Origin: Adiantum capillus-veneris
Taxonomy: Eukaryota > Streptophyta > Polypodiopsida > Polypodiales > Pteridaceae
Reading direction: 5' to 3'
Assembly (NCBI GenBank): GCA_014529385.2
Contig: CM043960.1
Coordinates: 118,304,043-118,368,042 of the forward strand
Length of the DNA stretch: 64,000 bases
Shown here piece by piece: positions 33,090 to 45,748 of this stretch. The stretch's first letter is position 1. The number at the start of each line of letters is the position of its first letter. Made by a program: the position numbers and the translations under genes. The notes under the pieces were generated by a model. It had not been told where the DNA came from, did no database searches, and worked only from the letters and a program-made list of their open reading frames with translations.

Positions 33090-36000
33090 CTCAACTGGAA
33101 TACTACCCTTGACCTGACATAACTTAAAACTACATTTAGATACAACAAGTGATACACAGAAGAGACATAATAGAGTAAGAATATATTTCAGAACAGAACC
33201 CAGATCCGCTATATTCATCAAGAAAAGAACTACAACCTCAACCCATCTTCAGTCGGATCCATACATGCACAAAGTAAGCTTATATGCTTGCTTCACTTGC
33301 ATATGGTTATAACAACCTCAATCTTGGAACACAACTAACTGTTAAATATCCGATTTACTACAATCCGACTGACCATAATCCAATCTACTACAATCCGACA
33401 AAGCATATCCGGCTGACTATCAGACTACATCCGATTGATCAACAAACTGACATACTAGTGTGCCTGTCAACACATGGCACGTCCCGCTGGTGGATCTTTG
33501 AGAAATCCGACTCGAATCCATATATCCCTTGATAAAAAGAAATTGACCTTAGACCACCCTAGACTGTAGAATCTTCTTCAACAACATCTTCAGACAGAAT
33601 TTCAGATTCTAATTCCAACATAGCGTGATCTTTCAACACCTCAGTCATATCTTGTATTCCAACATTCTGAACAACTTCAAACACCTACTCAGGTTGAGCC
33701 TCCACTGAATCCTCATTAGTACTTGACTTTTGAACTTTATCGTCTGTCTCCAAGTTTGGACAGACACATCAACCAATTCCTTCTACTTAGAATTTGATTT
33801 CAGTAACTGTGCTTCATCCCTGTGCAAACCCTGTATTTTGTGTTCCTCAAGTTGTTGTAAACAAAGGTCTTTCTCCTTCTTCAATTGCTCTATCTCTTGT
33901 AACAAATCAGCTTCATAAGTACTCACAAACCCATTTTTTACAACTTCATAGGGATATTGACTATAGAAGTCAATCTCTCCCTCATAGCTTTCCAGACATC
34001 CTGCATTCCTTCCACTAGTTTTTTTTGTCTCACCACATTCATAAGAACTCTAGTGACAATAATCTCTTCATGAGCTAAAACCTGTTTCTCCAATTCCTCC
34101 AAAGGCTTTAACCTCTACTACAACATCTCATTCTCAACTTGTAATTATGTGTTTCTCACAGCAATCTGTTCTAACTCAGAATTTACCCTGACTTCCAATT
34201 CCTTGGTCCAATCTTGAAACATACCCAAGGACATCTTTACTTTTGCCACTTCATGATGATGTAGCTTCAATTGACTCTGCAATTCTTTCTTATGTGTCCC
34301 CTTCACCTCCTCCAACTCTAGTTTCAAGGTCTCTGTTAAGTCCATTTTTGTTGCAACAAGACCTTAGATACTCTTGAATCTGCTACATTCTGCAGCTGCT
34401 CTTCCATTTGCTGCTATTGATGAGTAACAAAACCTTGTAAAGCCTTTGACATTTTGACAGTTGTAGGTACATCAAAAATAGTAGTTTCAGATACTTTTGA
34501 AGAACTTGGCCCAACTTCAAAAAAATCCAATGATTTAGCTACATCCTGAATAGTAGCATCCAACCTCCTCTTCTTAGGTATTGAGAAAGTTTTCCCAATC
34601 ACTTTACTAGGATTTTGAGCTTCCACATCTAGCTCCATGAACAAGTCACCTAACATCATCTTCTGGTTAGGACTGACCAAAAATTTCATAGATTCTTCTT
34701 CATAGTAACCAGTTGCAAGTAAGTCCTGAAAAGTCTTTACTTTTTTAGCTAATGTTGTAGACACATTTGATTTCTCAGATTGTTTCCCCTGATCGGGCAC
34801 CTCTTCCAGCTCAATGATCGGAGTCTTGTTAGGCACAAGCACCTCACCTACATCCACCTTCATAGCAAAAGAAAATGATGCTGACAAAAGCATAGACGAT
34901 CTGCTGCTGCTAGATTGAGTTTTCCTTTTGTTAGTACTGATTTCTGCATGAATTCTAGCATAAACCCAGTGGGCCCAACTTACCTTTCCACCACTTTCAG
35001 CAAAACACAAAGGAGCATAATTATCTTTTGGCATATATTCATACTTTTCCAAATAACAAACTATTTACAAAAACCACTTAATTTGTTCCCTTCTACAGTA
35101 ATCAACATTCTTAAGCATGTAGTATTGTCTTCCTCCCTCTCTATGACCAAATTCCTTCTTTAAATCATAATGAACATTTAGGAGCTACTGTAATCGAAGT
35201 AAAAGGTAACTGAATTACCTCAGAGATTAGCTCGGGACTCAAAGTTAACTTTTTTGAAATTGCTCCCCTTGTTTTCCTCAATAACTCCACGTGGGTCTTT
35301 GCATAGATGTTGGCTCTCCATTGAGCCCAAGGTAAAGTTGCAAAAAGTTACAAGCCAATACTCTTCAACCACTGTATATTTCTATCAGCCTTATAATCGA
35401 TTTCTACCTTAAAATATGTTAAAGGGTCCATCAAACTCTGCAACATCTTGCTGGAAGACAAAGGAGTTGCATCCTCCTTAGGTGGTAAGTCAACTTCATC
35501 CTTTGGGTCTGAGATATCGACCCTGATCGTAGCTCCTTCCTCCGCGGTCGCAACTTGCAGGGTTCCCCGTGATCATCATCATGAGAAGGCTTCATAGATG
35601 GAGTTGGTTTAGCTCTCGGCATGGTGGGTGTGAAGGGCGAAGAAACCTTGAAAGGCTATTGTGGGTACATGCAGAACTGATGGACGTGATTAGTCACACA
35701 AACACACTTGCACGGGACATTAAGTGAGGTGATTGATTCTTCCTTCACATTCATAATAACGCTTAGTGGAGAATAAGTCTCACCCGATTCAAGGCCATGT
35801 TTCAAATTCAAACGTTGTTTACAATATCCGATCCAGCACAATCCAAGACAGCACAATCTGACCCAGTAAAGTCCGAGCCAGCAAAATCTGACACTGTACC
35901 TGAATGGAATCCCAATACTTGTAAAAGAAGTTTCAACAATGACTGGCTCCCTTGGATTATGCAAGAACCCAAAAACTTCACACAAGGCAGAATCTACAAC

Positions 36001-38990
36001 ATTAGATTGAAGGAAATCTAGATGAGGTGGCTTTCCTTGAAATTTCTTCAACCTGAAACCATTTACAGGCTTTTCCACTCTAGTTCCAAAGACATCAGCC
36101 ACAACAAATGTACCTTGACCCAAATCTTGAACAATCTAATAAGGTCCTTTATATCTCAAATTCAACTTACCAATATGAGGACCCAACCTGGAATTGTAAA
36201 GCACAACCCAATCTCCAACCTAGAAAACTTTGAACTTTACATTCATACTAACCCAAGATTTCCTTCTTCTCTGAATGACCTCTGTGATGTAAGAACTGAC
36301 TAACCTGTCTTCTTCCAACTGCATCAAATACTTACTTCTGTGCTGAACTGATAATTTAGGAGTCATCTTCTCAGCAATAACTATGAGACTAGGGACCACA
36401 AATTCCATAGGTACCACATCTTGAAGACCATAGACCAATCTGAAAGGAGTCATACCTGTTGTTACCTTAAAGGCTATTCTGAAAGACCATAAAGCATAAT
36501 CCAACTTTTCATCCCAATCCCTCTTATTCTCCTGAACAGTCTTCTTCAAAATCCTAATAAGTGTTTTGTTGGTACTCTTAGCCTGTCCATTTTCTAGAGG
36601 ATGATAAGCTGTTGATTTTTTGTGCATAATCATGTGAGTTTTGGTAAGCTCAAAAATTACTTCATTCAGAAAATGTGTCCCCCTGTCACTTACCAATTCA
36701 ACAGGACATCCAAACCTTTTCATAATGTTGTGATACATGAACTTAGCTACACTCTGAGCCTTATTGTCTTTTAAAGCAATAGCTTCCACCCACTTAGTAC
36801 AGTAATCAATGGCAACCAAAATATACTTGCACCCTTTACTAGTAGTAGGTTTTACAGGCCCAACAAAATCCATACTCCACTTTTGAAATGGTTCCAATGG
36901 TAAAATAGGATGATTTGTCATCCTATCCCTAGAATCAGGCTGACCAAATTGCTAACATACCACACAACTCTTAGCATAAGAATGAGCATCCTTTAATACA
37001 GTAGGCCACCATAAACCAGCCTGTAAAATCTTTTTACCTGTAATGTCACCTGAAAAATGACCTCCTGCTGCCCCAAAATGAGCTTCTTGCAACACACATG
37101 ATTGCCCAAAATCAGGTACACATCTCCTAATTACCTTATCGATTCCTTTCCTATATAAGGCTCCAGAAATAACCACAAAAGTTATGCTAGTAAGAGAAAA
37201 TTTCCTCCTTTGATCTACAGAAAACTTAGTGGGCATGATACCTTATATTTTTTCCCAAAACCCTGAATATAAAGGATGTTAAGAAAATCAACATCTGATC
37301 ATAACAAGAATAGAAATAGAACTTTGTACTTCAAATAATTTTGCATCTGGCAAATCATCTTGAACTCCTCTAAGTTCTTCTTCAGTCTCAATCCGACTTA
37401 AATAATCAGCTATTGCATGCTCTTCTTCAGGTGTATGTACAATCACAAAGTCAAACTCCTGTAGGAGCAACATCCACGTTGCCAACCTTCCTGTAAGTAA
37501 AGGCTTCTTGATAAGGTATAACAAAGCTTGGTGGTCAACATGAAATATAACACTATTGCAGACAAGATAGTGCCTACATTTAGTTAGGGCATAAACCATT
37601 CCTAAGGCTTCTCTTTCAGTGACTGCACAATTTTTTTCAGCAGGAGTTAACACCCTGCTTGCATAATAGATAGGTCGGAACCATCCTCTAATCTGTTCCT
37701 GCATCAAAACAACTCCAATAGCCACAACCAAGGCATCAACAAAAACATGGAATGGCAATATCCAATCAAGAGGTTGCAAAATAGGAGCAACTGACAATGT
37801 CTTCTTCAGCAGTTGGAATGATTTTTCTTGAGGTTCAGACCATACAAAAGCTGCATGCTTTTTGGTCAAGTGAGTAAGAGGCATGCACGCATTGGCCAGA
37901 TATATGATGTACCTACTATGCCATTTGACCTGACCCACAAACCTGCTCAATTCTTTAATATTGATAGGTGCCTAGATGATTGAATCACCTAATCTTTTTT
38001 GCATCAATGGACATCCCTTCTTGAGATACCACATGGCCTAACAAAACACCACTTCTGATAGCCATTACACTTTTGTAAGGATTTAAAGAAAGTCTGAACA
38101 TTCTACATCTTTCAAAGCACAACTTTAGATGATGGAGATGCAAATCCCTTTTCCCAAATATTGAGAATTCATCCACAAAAACTCTCATAAAATCTTGCAA
38201 ATAAGGCTCAAATGTTTTATAACCTGTAAAATTAAATGATGGTGGTCCATTCTTGAGACCAAAATTCATCACTGTAGATGCAAAAGCTTCCCAATCTGTT
38301 ATGAAGGTTGTTTTGTGCTAATCCTCCTCGGCCACTATAATCTGATTATACCCTAGAAAACCATCCAAAAAACTATACATTTCTTTCCCTGCTACTGCAT
38401 CCAATATGGCATCACAAAAGGGCATTGGAAATGGATCAGTGATAGTGACTGCATTCCGTTTTTTGCAGTCAACACAAACTCTGATTTTTTCCAATTTTCT
38501 TGGGTACCACAATGATTGGTGACAACCATGTAACTTCATGGATCGGTTAGATAAACCCAACTGCTAACGACTTATCAATCTCTTGCTTGACCTGTTGTGC
38601 AAAATTAGGATTCATCCTATATCTTTGCTACACAATCGGAACGGCATCTTCTCTCAGATTGATATGATGCTGATGCAACATTGGATTAATTCCTTTGACA
38701 TCTGAGTAATCCCAGGAAAATATATCCTTATACTCCAATAAAAATTGCAACAAATCCTGTAGAAATTCTCCATCCACATAGATACTAACCTTGACCATTT
38801 CAGATCATCCTCAGTTCCCAAATTTAGTTCCTTGAATTCATCTTGCTAAACTCTTTTAAAGCCACCAAACCTTTTGTTGTAGATCTTCTCCACCATGTCT
38901 CTGGCATCCTTTTCTTCCTGTTCAATAGCTAATTTTACTCTATCCTAATTCTCATTGGTCCACCTCTATGGCTATCCAATAGGATTTGAA
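33090..38990 (-). mobile_element. old Ty3/gypsy element, gag-protease part missing
   Basis: In minus sense the parts are RT (about 38.57-38.0 kb: RVCVDCKKRNAVTITDPFPMPF, shown here by CVDCKKRNAVTITDPFP; SFLDGFLGYNQI), RNase H (about 37.9-37.35 kb: FHVFVDALVVAIGVVLM, VDHQALLYLIKKP), zinc module (about 37.18-36.95 kb: GAAGGHFSGDITGKKIL), integrase core (about 36.89-36.4 kb: WSMDFVGPVKPT, VSDRGTHFLNEV, YHPLENGQAKSTNK) and a GPY-like tail. An extra coding region follows at about 35.6-34.1 kb and an LTR-like, AATCCGAC-rich non-coding region at about 33.1-33.56 kb. The upstream end stops at the (GT)n at 39.06 kb. It is heavily broken, with ten or more interruptions, so it is old. Confidence 0.8.
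34100..35620 (-). other. extra 3' coding region of the old gypsy element (fossil part)
   Basis: Downstream of integrase the minus strand encodes a stretch with WAHWVYARIHAEIS, KVKTFQDLLATGYYEEES and MMLGDLFMELDVEAQ, then a Leu/Glu/Lys-rich, coiled-coil-like part (LKLELEEVKGTHKKELQSQL). It has no enzymatic motif. Position matches the extra ORF found after pol in some plant gypsy lineages (Athila/Tat). No membrane segment of the kind expected of an envelope protein is obvious. Confidence 0.45.
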
Positions 38991-39059
38991 GGTAAATTAG
39001 GGGCAACTAGCCTAGGAGCCTACCATGTGTCCATTCTTTCCTTTCAGGAGAGCTGGAAG

Positions 39060-39061
<2 letters not shown>

Positions 39062-39146
<85 letters not shown>
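39062..39146. repeat. (GT)n microsatellite, about 42 repeats
   Basis: Dinucleotide run with one interruption (GTATGT near 39110). It sits exactly at the junction between the truncated gypsy element and the LINE fragment to its right. Confidence 0.95.
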
Positions 39147-39148
<2 letters not shown>

Positions 39149-39419
39149 CTCTCTCATCCCTTACCATTAGGGCTCGCCCCCTCCTTCCTATGGATGTGGG
39201 AAGACTTTTTAGTCTTCCCATGACCATCCAATTTTCCCCTACTTTGGCCATTGGACAATACAATTAAATTTAGGAACTTTAGGCTATGGAAGTCTTAATG
39301 GAGTTGAATTTTACGTCTTTTAAGCCCCATTGAAGCACATTTCACTTTTGCAGACTGTCCCTCTTTGGATCCCTATTTTCCCTCCTTTGGATCCCTGACA
39401 GAGATCGGTTTGTCTGCCT

Positions 39420-40575
39420 TACCAATATTCTAGATTTTACTCCCCTGGTACTTCCCCATATTAAATGATCAGTTTAACATGATAAAATCCCAAGTTTCAA
39501 CAAGAAGTACAACATCGGCTTTGCTTGTTATTTCATCAATGCCAATCCCCACATTCCATGGGTATCCATTGCAATTGCAAAAGCGTATTTTCAATTGTAA
39601 CTTCGCCTCATAGGTCACACATCCCTATTTGCTCAAGGGACTTGCCTCCCCTGTGGACACATTTTCTTCGTGAGAGATCTCCTTGTATTTCTTATTCTTT
39701 TTCTAATATTCCTTGCGACACATATTTTGTTGCTTAATAATGCGATCTTCACATACAAAACATTGTGTATACCTCAAATAGATCCAACTATTATCAAGGA
39801 TAATCTTCCGTTTGGTCTCGTCTGACATGGTGCATACAATTGGCCGTTCTCCCGAGCGAGGACCTCTTTGCATACCCACTCTATGTGCTCCATAAAACAT
39901 AACTTCAGACATGCCAAAGTGGGTTTTGAAGAAATCTTTGATAACAATGGCAAGAGAAGGAGGTGTCTCTAACTTCTCTTCGGGAATTCCATGAATAACA
40001 ATGTTCTTGGAACATCGCTCCCGTTCCTTCAACTCCTCCACATCTACATTCTCAACATTCTTTGTTTGAGCCAAATATTGCATAAGTGAGGAGTTAGGAA
40101 CCACATTGTTTCCGCACACATCAGCCCAAGACTTGTTTGTGCATACATTTTTCATATTGCATACATCCCGGTTCATGGTCTCAAATTTCTCCTCTTTCAA
40201 TACATGTTTATGCTCTACTTTGCTCATGTGCTCCTTTAAAGCATTCAATTCCACAAGGGAGCATTTACATTCCTTGACTTCCCATTCAAGTTGCGTCAAA
40301 CATGTTGTTTGCATCTCAAGTGTCCTATTGAGATTATCATTCTCAACCACAAGTATACTTAGAGTGCCATTCTCAATTTCAAGTGCCCGTAAGTCTTTGC
40401 CTTGTTTGTTTATGATCTCTTGCAACGATACCAAGTATGCCATGATCATGGTTTTTGATGTTTTTGATTGAGTTGTTGTGTTACTATCTCCACACTTAGG
40501 AGATTTTGGATCATTTTCCACAATGGTTGTGGACCTTGTTAAAGAAGAAGAACCCTTGCGAGTGCCGGAAGCCAT
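39420..40575 (-). mobile_element. LINE (L1-type) ORF1 and start of ORF2 endonuclease
   Basis: A 290-codon minus-strand frame from the ATG at 40575 encodes an ORF1-like protein. Residues 1-50 are Ser/Thr-rich, 50-135 form a Leu/Glu/Lys coiled coil, and CSKNIVIHGIPEEKLETPP (about residue 188) starts an RRM-like fold followed by FFKTHFGMSEVMFYGAHRVG and a basic C-terminus. Past its end, at about 39600-39430, the minus strand reads RFCNCNGYPWNVGIG and ADVVLLVETWDF, the N-terminal blocks of the APE-type endonuclease (Asn and Glu catalytic positions visible). The rest of ORF2 is gone. Losing the 3' part is unusual for LINE copies, so a later rearrangement is likely. Confidence 0.7.
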
Positions 40576-41375
40576 TGTATGTAAAATAAGAGGTGAGAGT
40601 CAAATTTCCTGAACCTGTTTACTTCAAAAATGTTGCTACAAAAATGCCTTCCATAATTTTGAAAAATAAATCTTTACATGTGTACAGGGCATTGTACTCG
40701 TTGATTGGGGCTATAGATCACCCAAATCAGAGTTCGGATGAAGACGTTATGATCAAAAGAGTGAACTGTTGTCTATTAGGTCAAAAAACGACTGCCGCTT
40801 CTCCCCTTTCCCGTGGCTGCCTTGCTCCACCAAATTATCAAAACGGGATTTACAAAGTAGCTTCAAGTTTCAACATGGGTTGCAAATAACAACGATTTTT
40901 GAGAGACGTATTGCAATAGACCTCTTGCTAGCAATGATGAAGGGTACATGAGGGCAAGACTCTTCAAGGAACATCCAAGAACAGCTCTTCACAACTTTCC
41001 ATGAAAATGACATGCTAACATAACTCATCAGCACAGACCAAGTCCTTGACTTGTTTTTGTTTTCAGTAATAAGCAACCTCATAAGAACTGGTGATCAAGG
41101 TTTGAAAATCTAACAATAGCATGCAAGGAGAGAACCTCCTTGTACCGTGATCTGTATCATGATAAGAAAATTCCAAACTATAAAGATAATATTTTCAGTT
41201 GGGTTGCTTCCCACTAATGTATGCTCTTAGCATATCCTTTAGCACTAGATTAATATTTACCAACTACCCATTTTTTTCTAGACGAGTGGTAGTATGTATT
41301 GTTGCTTCACCAATCGCTTACAGACAGTCCTCTAAAAATAATTGGCAGTCATGGCTTTACAATTATTTACAAAAA
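40576..41375. other. intergenic, no gene recognised
   Basis: Mixed AT-rich sequence between the LINE ORF1 start and the copia LTR. The short ORFs on both strands show no family signal. The part next to the LINE may be its 5' UTR. Confidence 0.4.
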
Positions 41376-41696
41376 TGTGTTGAGATGTCGAGCTCTACAT
41401 CTTGAGCTGGCATCCACTACGGGTCTTGGCCGCTTACGGCATTTACTCACCGGCGCGTTAGGTGACCGACACGGAGGATCTCTGCCAGTGATTCTACAGC
41501 TGGACTACACTTATAGTGCCAGCCTAGTACGCTTCTAGCGAGTTCACACTTAGTGACCGCATGTACATATGTGCTACTTTTCAGCTTTAGCACTTAGTCA
41601 TTTTGTACTCTCTTTTCTAAGAAGAAGAAGAAGCTTTCCATCTCTATTTGCTTTGTGCTTGTCTTGTGTAGCTCTCTTGCATCCTCATTATTTACA
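41376..41696 (+). repeat. 5' LTR of the old copia element
   Basis: Starts TGTGTTGAGATG (start could also be two bases later) and ends TTATTTACA right before the PBS. No second copy occurs in the window, so the left edge is set by the TG rule only. Confidence 0.5.
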
Positions 41697-44600
41697 TGGT
41701 ATCAGAGCCTGGTGTAGGCAAGAGAGGCTAAGAGAGCAAGAGCATCACAATCTCTTCATTTCTGAACAGGTCTCCAAAGTGCAGTACACAGAGATTTACT
41801 ATACAAGTACATTGGCTGTATGTATGCTTGATTGTGGATGCTCGTTGAGTGTAGAAAGCGTTACAGGTACCACAATAGCAGGTTCAGCAGTTTTGCAGGT
41901 TTTTACAGATTGCAGCTATTTTGTCTTAGTGCTTCAAGATGTCTGACGGTTTCAGTCAGATTGTCACTGAGAATCTTGAAAAAAATAACTACCCTGCATG
42001 GAAGTTCAAAATAACAAATTTTCTAAAAGGAAAACGTTATTGGGACTATGTAGAAGGAGACAATGAAAAGGAACCAGAGATTCCCGAGGCAAATGCTACA
42101 GCAGAACAAAGAAAAGCTTTGAGGGACTGGAAACAAGGCCATAGTAAAGTGATGCATTGGCTTTCTATGAGCATCATAGATGGCATGATGGGCTATCTAC
42201 AGGATGCTGAAACCCCCGCCATTGCATGGAAAAACTTAGGCAGAGTGTTCGAGGTGAACACCAAGGCCAGGAAGCTTCAACTAAAGTCGGAGCTAAATCA
42301 GGTTAAGAGGAACAACCTCTCCATCAATGATTATGCCTTGAAGATCAAGAGTATCATTGAGGCTCTTGGATCTATTAAAGTCTCAGTGGAAGACGATGAC
42401 ATTGTCTGTGCATGCTTGGATGGTCTAGGAGATGAGTATGTACATTTCAGGTCTTCCATGAATTAAAGAGATGACATCCCCATGTTCCAAGATTTGATTT
42501 CTATGCTTATTCTTGAGGAGAAGAACCTTGGTCTTGACACACCTTCTTCTCGTGGCAGAAATAGGTCTGAACATGCCTTCTATTCTAACTCCAACAGAGG
42601 TAGAGGTAGAGGTCGTGGTCGAGGCCCAAGTGGTTGCAGGGGCCAATTTCAAGAAGGTCAATCAAATCAAAACAATACAGGTGGCAAGGGAAACCAGTCT
42701 CAAGGCAGGGGGATTCAAAGAGGTCGTGGTGCAAGATCAAGCAGGCAGCAACATACTGCAGATAGCAGAGAATGTTGGACTTGTGGTGAAAGAGGTTACA
42801 TGTCACGTGACTGTCCAAAGGGAAAAGCAAGTGGAAAGAGAGAACAGGGCAACTATGCATCTACTAGCAGAGATGCAGATGACAGCAAAAGCGAGCGCAT
42901 GTTTGTTATGCAGAATGTAATGAATACAATGACTGCTGAGAATTCCACCCAAGATGATTTTTGGTATGTGGATTCAGGTGCCTCTAATCACATGACGTCT
43001 CGTGGAGAGTGGTTTAGAGATATGCGCAAACCAGATGTGTCAAGCTATGTGCAGACAGGAGATGACACAGCTCACCTCATTGCTCATGTAGGGGACATAC
43101 CTCTAAATATGAAGAGTGGGAAATCAAAGTACTTAGCAGATGTACTTCATGTCCCAAACATTACAAAGAATCTTGTTTCTGTTGGACAAATGGTTGAGCA
43201 GGGTTTGCAGGTTCGCTTCAATCCGAATGGCTGTTATGTAGAAGATTTCCAGAATGGCTGTAAGCTGATCACAGAGGGCAAATGTGTGGGCAGAATGTTT
43301 ACGTTGAATGTAGACATGCCTGAGGTAAAAGCTGCATTATTTGTACAGGGCACAGGTGTTGTGGCTGATGTTGACATTTGGCACAAATGCATTGGCCATG
43401 TCAATGAGCAGAGATTGCACAGCATGCAATCAAAACAGATTGTAAAAGGTTTGCCCAAATTCAAGGTGGATGGTATGCATAAAGTGTGTGCAGCATGCCA
43501 GTTTGGAAAACAGTCAAAGGGCTCATTTCCACATGAGCGCAATGTATGTAAAAAGCCACTTGAGGTGGTGCACACAGATGTTTGGGGTCCAACCGATACT
43601 GCAAGTATACTTGGTTGTAGGTATTATGTCTCTTTCATTGATGACCATACGAGGAAAGTATGGGTCTACTTCATGCGTAACAAAAGTGAAGTGTTTGGTC
43701 ACTTTCAGGACTTCAAAGTCATGATTGAGAAGGAGACAGATATGCAAATCAAGACATTGAGGTCAGATGGAGGGGGAGAGTACTTCTCGAACGATTTTTC
43801 AAATTTTCTGCGAATGCATGGTATACGCAGACAGTTTACATGCAGATATACTCCATAGCAGAATGGGGTCGCAGAAAGGAAAAACAGGCACATTGCAGAG
43901 GTTGCACGTGCATTGATGAATGAGAAGAACATGCCTCATCATTTCTAGGCTGAAGCTGTAAATACAGTTGTGTACATTATGAAGAGGACACCTACAGCTG
44001 CGGTGCATGATGTAACACCTGAGGAAAAGTTTACAGGTACAAAGCCTGATTTGGCACACTTGAAAGTGTTTGGATGCATAGCTTACGTGCATGTACCAGA
44101 TGAGTTGCGTAGGAATTTGGATCCTAAAGCAGAGAATGTATTCTTCTGGGATATTCCCTTGAACAAAAGGGGTACAGGTGCTACAATCCTACTACACGAG
44201 AATTACGAGTGAGCAGAGATGTAGTCTTTGATGAGATGAGCAGCTGGTACAGTAATGCACATGGCACTATTGGGGCTGATGTAAAAGATGATGTGGTTGT
44301 ACAAAATGTGAGGCCACAGTCATAGGTTTTGAGTGGACCACAAGAGTCCTCTTCTCGTGGCTCTGTTGAGAAGCCATGGAATGGTAGACTACGTACGCAG
44401 GTCACTTCACCAGCAAGTACAGGGAATGTATCACTAAAAGGGAAGGAAAAGGTTGATGAACCTCTCTTTATGGCTGATGCATCATCAGGTCTTTCACAGG
44501 TAGACATGGATTCAGATGGTTTTGAACAAAGTCTTGATGAGGAATTTGGAATTCCGGCTGTCAGGACACCTGGTGTAAGGAAAGTACAAGAAGATGCTAG

Positions 44601-45441
44601 AGGGCAAAGGAGTGACCCAGGACCGTGCAGATCTAACAGAGTCAGAAATCCAGTTCAGAAATTGACTTATGATGGGTATCTAGCGCATCACCAAGCCTAC
44701 ATGGCTAAGGTGATACAGGATGTGGAGCCCACATGTTTTGAGGATGCAGTTGGAAATGTGCATTGGGATGATGCAATGAACATTTGAAGAGATGGCTTCA
44801 TTGAAAGCAAACGACACATGGGAATTGGTGCCATTTCCAAGTGGCAAGAAAGCTATTGGCTGTAAACGGGTGTATAAAACCAAGCATAAGGCTGATGGTA
44901 ACATTGAGTGTCACAAGGCAAGGCTGGTTGCAAAGGGTTATGCACAGACGTATGGCATAGACTATGAGGAGACCTTTGCTCCAGTGGCAAAGATGACGAC
45001 TGTGAGAGCTGTCATAGTAGTGGCTGCATCTAGAGGATGGATTATGCATCAAATGGATGTAAAGAATGCCTTCTTGAATGTTCAGTTGCAAGAGGAAGTG
45101 TATATGGATCAGCCACCTGGTTATGTCGATCTAGGTTACCCAGATTATGTATGCAGACTTCTCAAAGCTTTGTATGGTTTGAAGTAGGGCTCTAGAGAAT
45201 GGTATGACAGGATTGCCAAGTATCTTGTGAGTATTGGTTTTAGGAGAGCTCATGTTGATCATTCACTCTATGTACGTGAGAGTGATTTGGGAATTGTGGT
45301 CATTACCATATATGTAAATGACCTTATTATTGTGGGTGACAATGCTATGGAGATTGACCATGTGAAGGGTCTTCTCAAATAAGAGTTTGAAATGAAAGAT
45401 TTGGGAGAGTTGCACTACTTTCTTGGCATTGAGGTGATCAC

Positions 45442-45446
45442 GACTT
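45442..45446. repeat. target-site duplication GACTT (left)
   Basis: GACTT directly precedes the left LTR and directly follows the right LTR (50625-50629). Removing the element rejoins the RT of the host copia, which confirms the insertion. Confidence 0.95.
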
Positions 45447-45673
45447 TGTTGGAATTAGGGTTGCAGAGAAACACACACAGCTTGGAGAAGACGAAGGAAG
45501 CTCAAGGCACACAATAGAGAGTGTATTCCTTAGTGTGCAATGGAAAGATAGATAGCCCTAGAGTGATGGGCGTATATACAATGCACGGGGGAAAAAACCT
45601 CCTAAAGAGGGAAAAAATGCCCCGGCGGTCCTAGTGTGTTCACACACATCACTACCACATGTATATGGTAACA
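45447..45673 (-). repeat. 3' LTR of the young copia
   Basis: 227 bp, TGTTGGAATTAGG...TATGGTAACA on the plus strand, identical to the other LTR by eye. The adjacent minus-strand purine tract AGGGGGGATT (45674-45683) is the PPT. Confidence 0.95.
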
Positions 45674-45748
45674 AATCCCCCCTGGAGTGATGCGGTGAAC
45701 GAGAGCTGGCACATGAGTAAAGGGAAGTGCCATGCCCTGAGGACAGGA

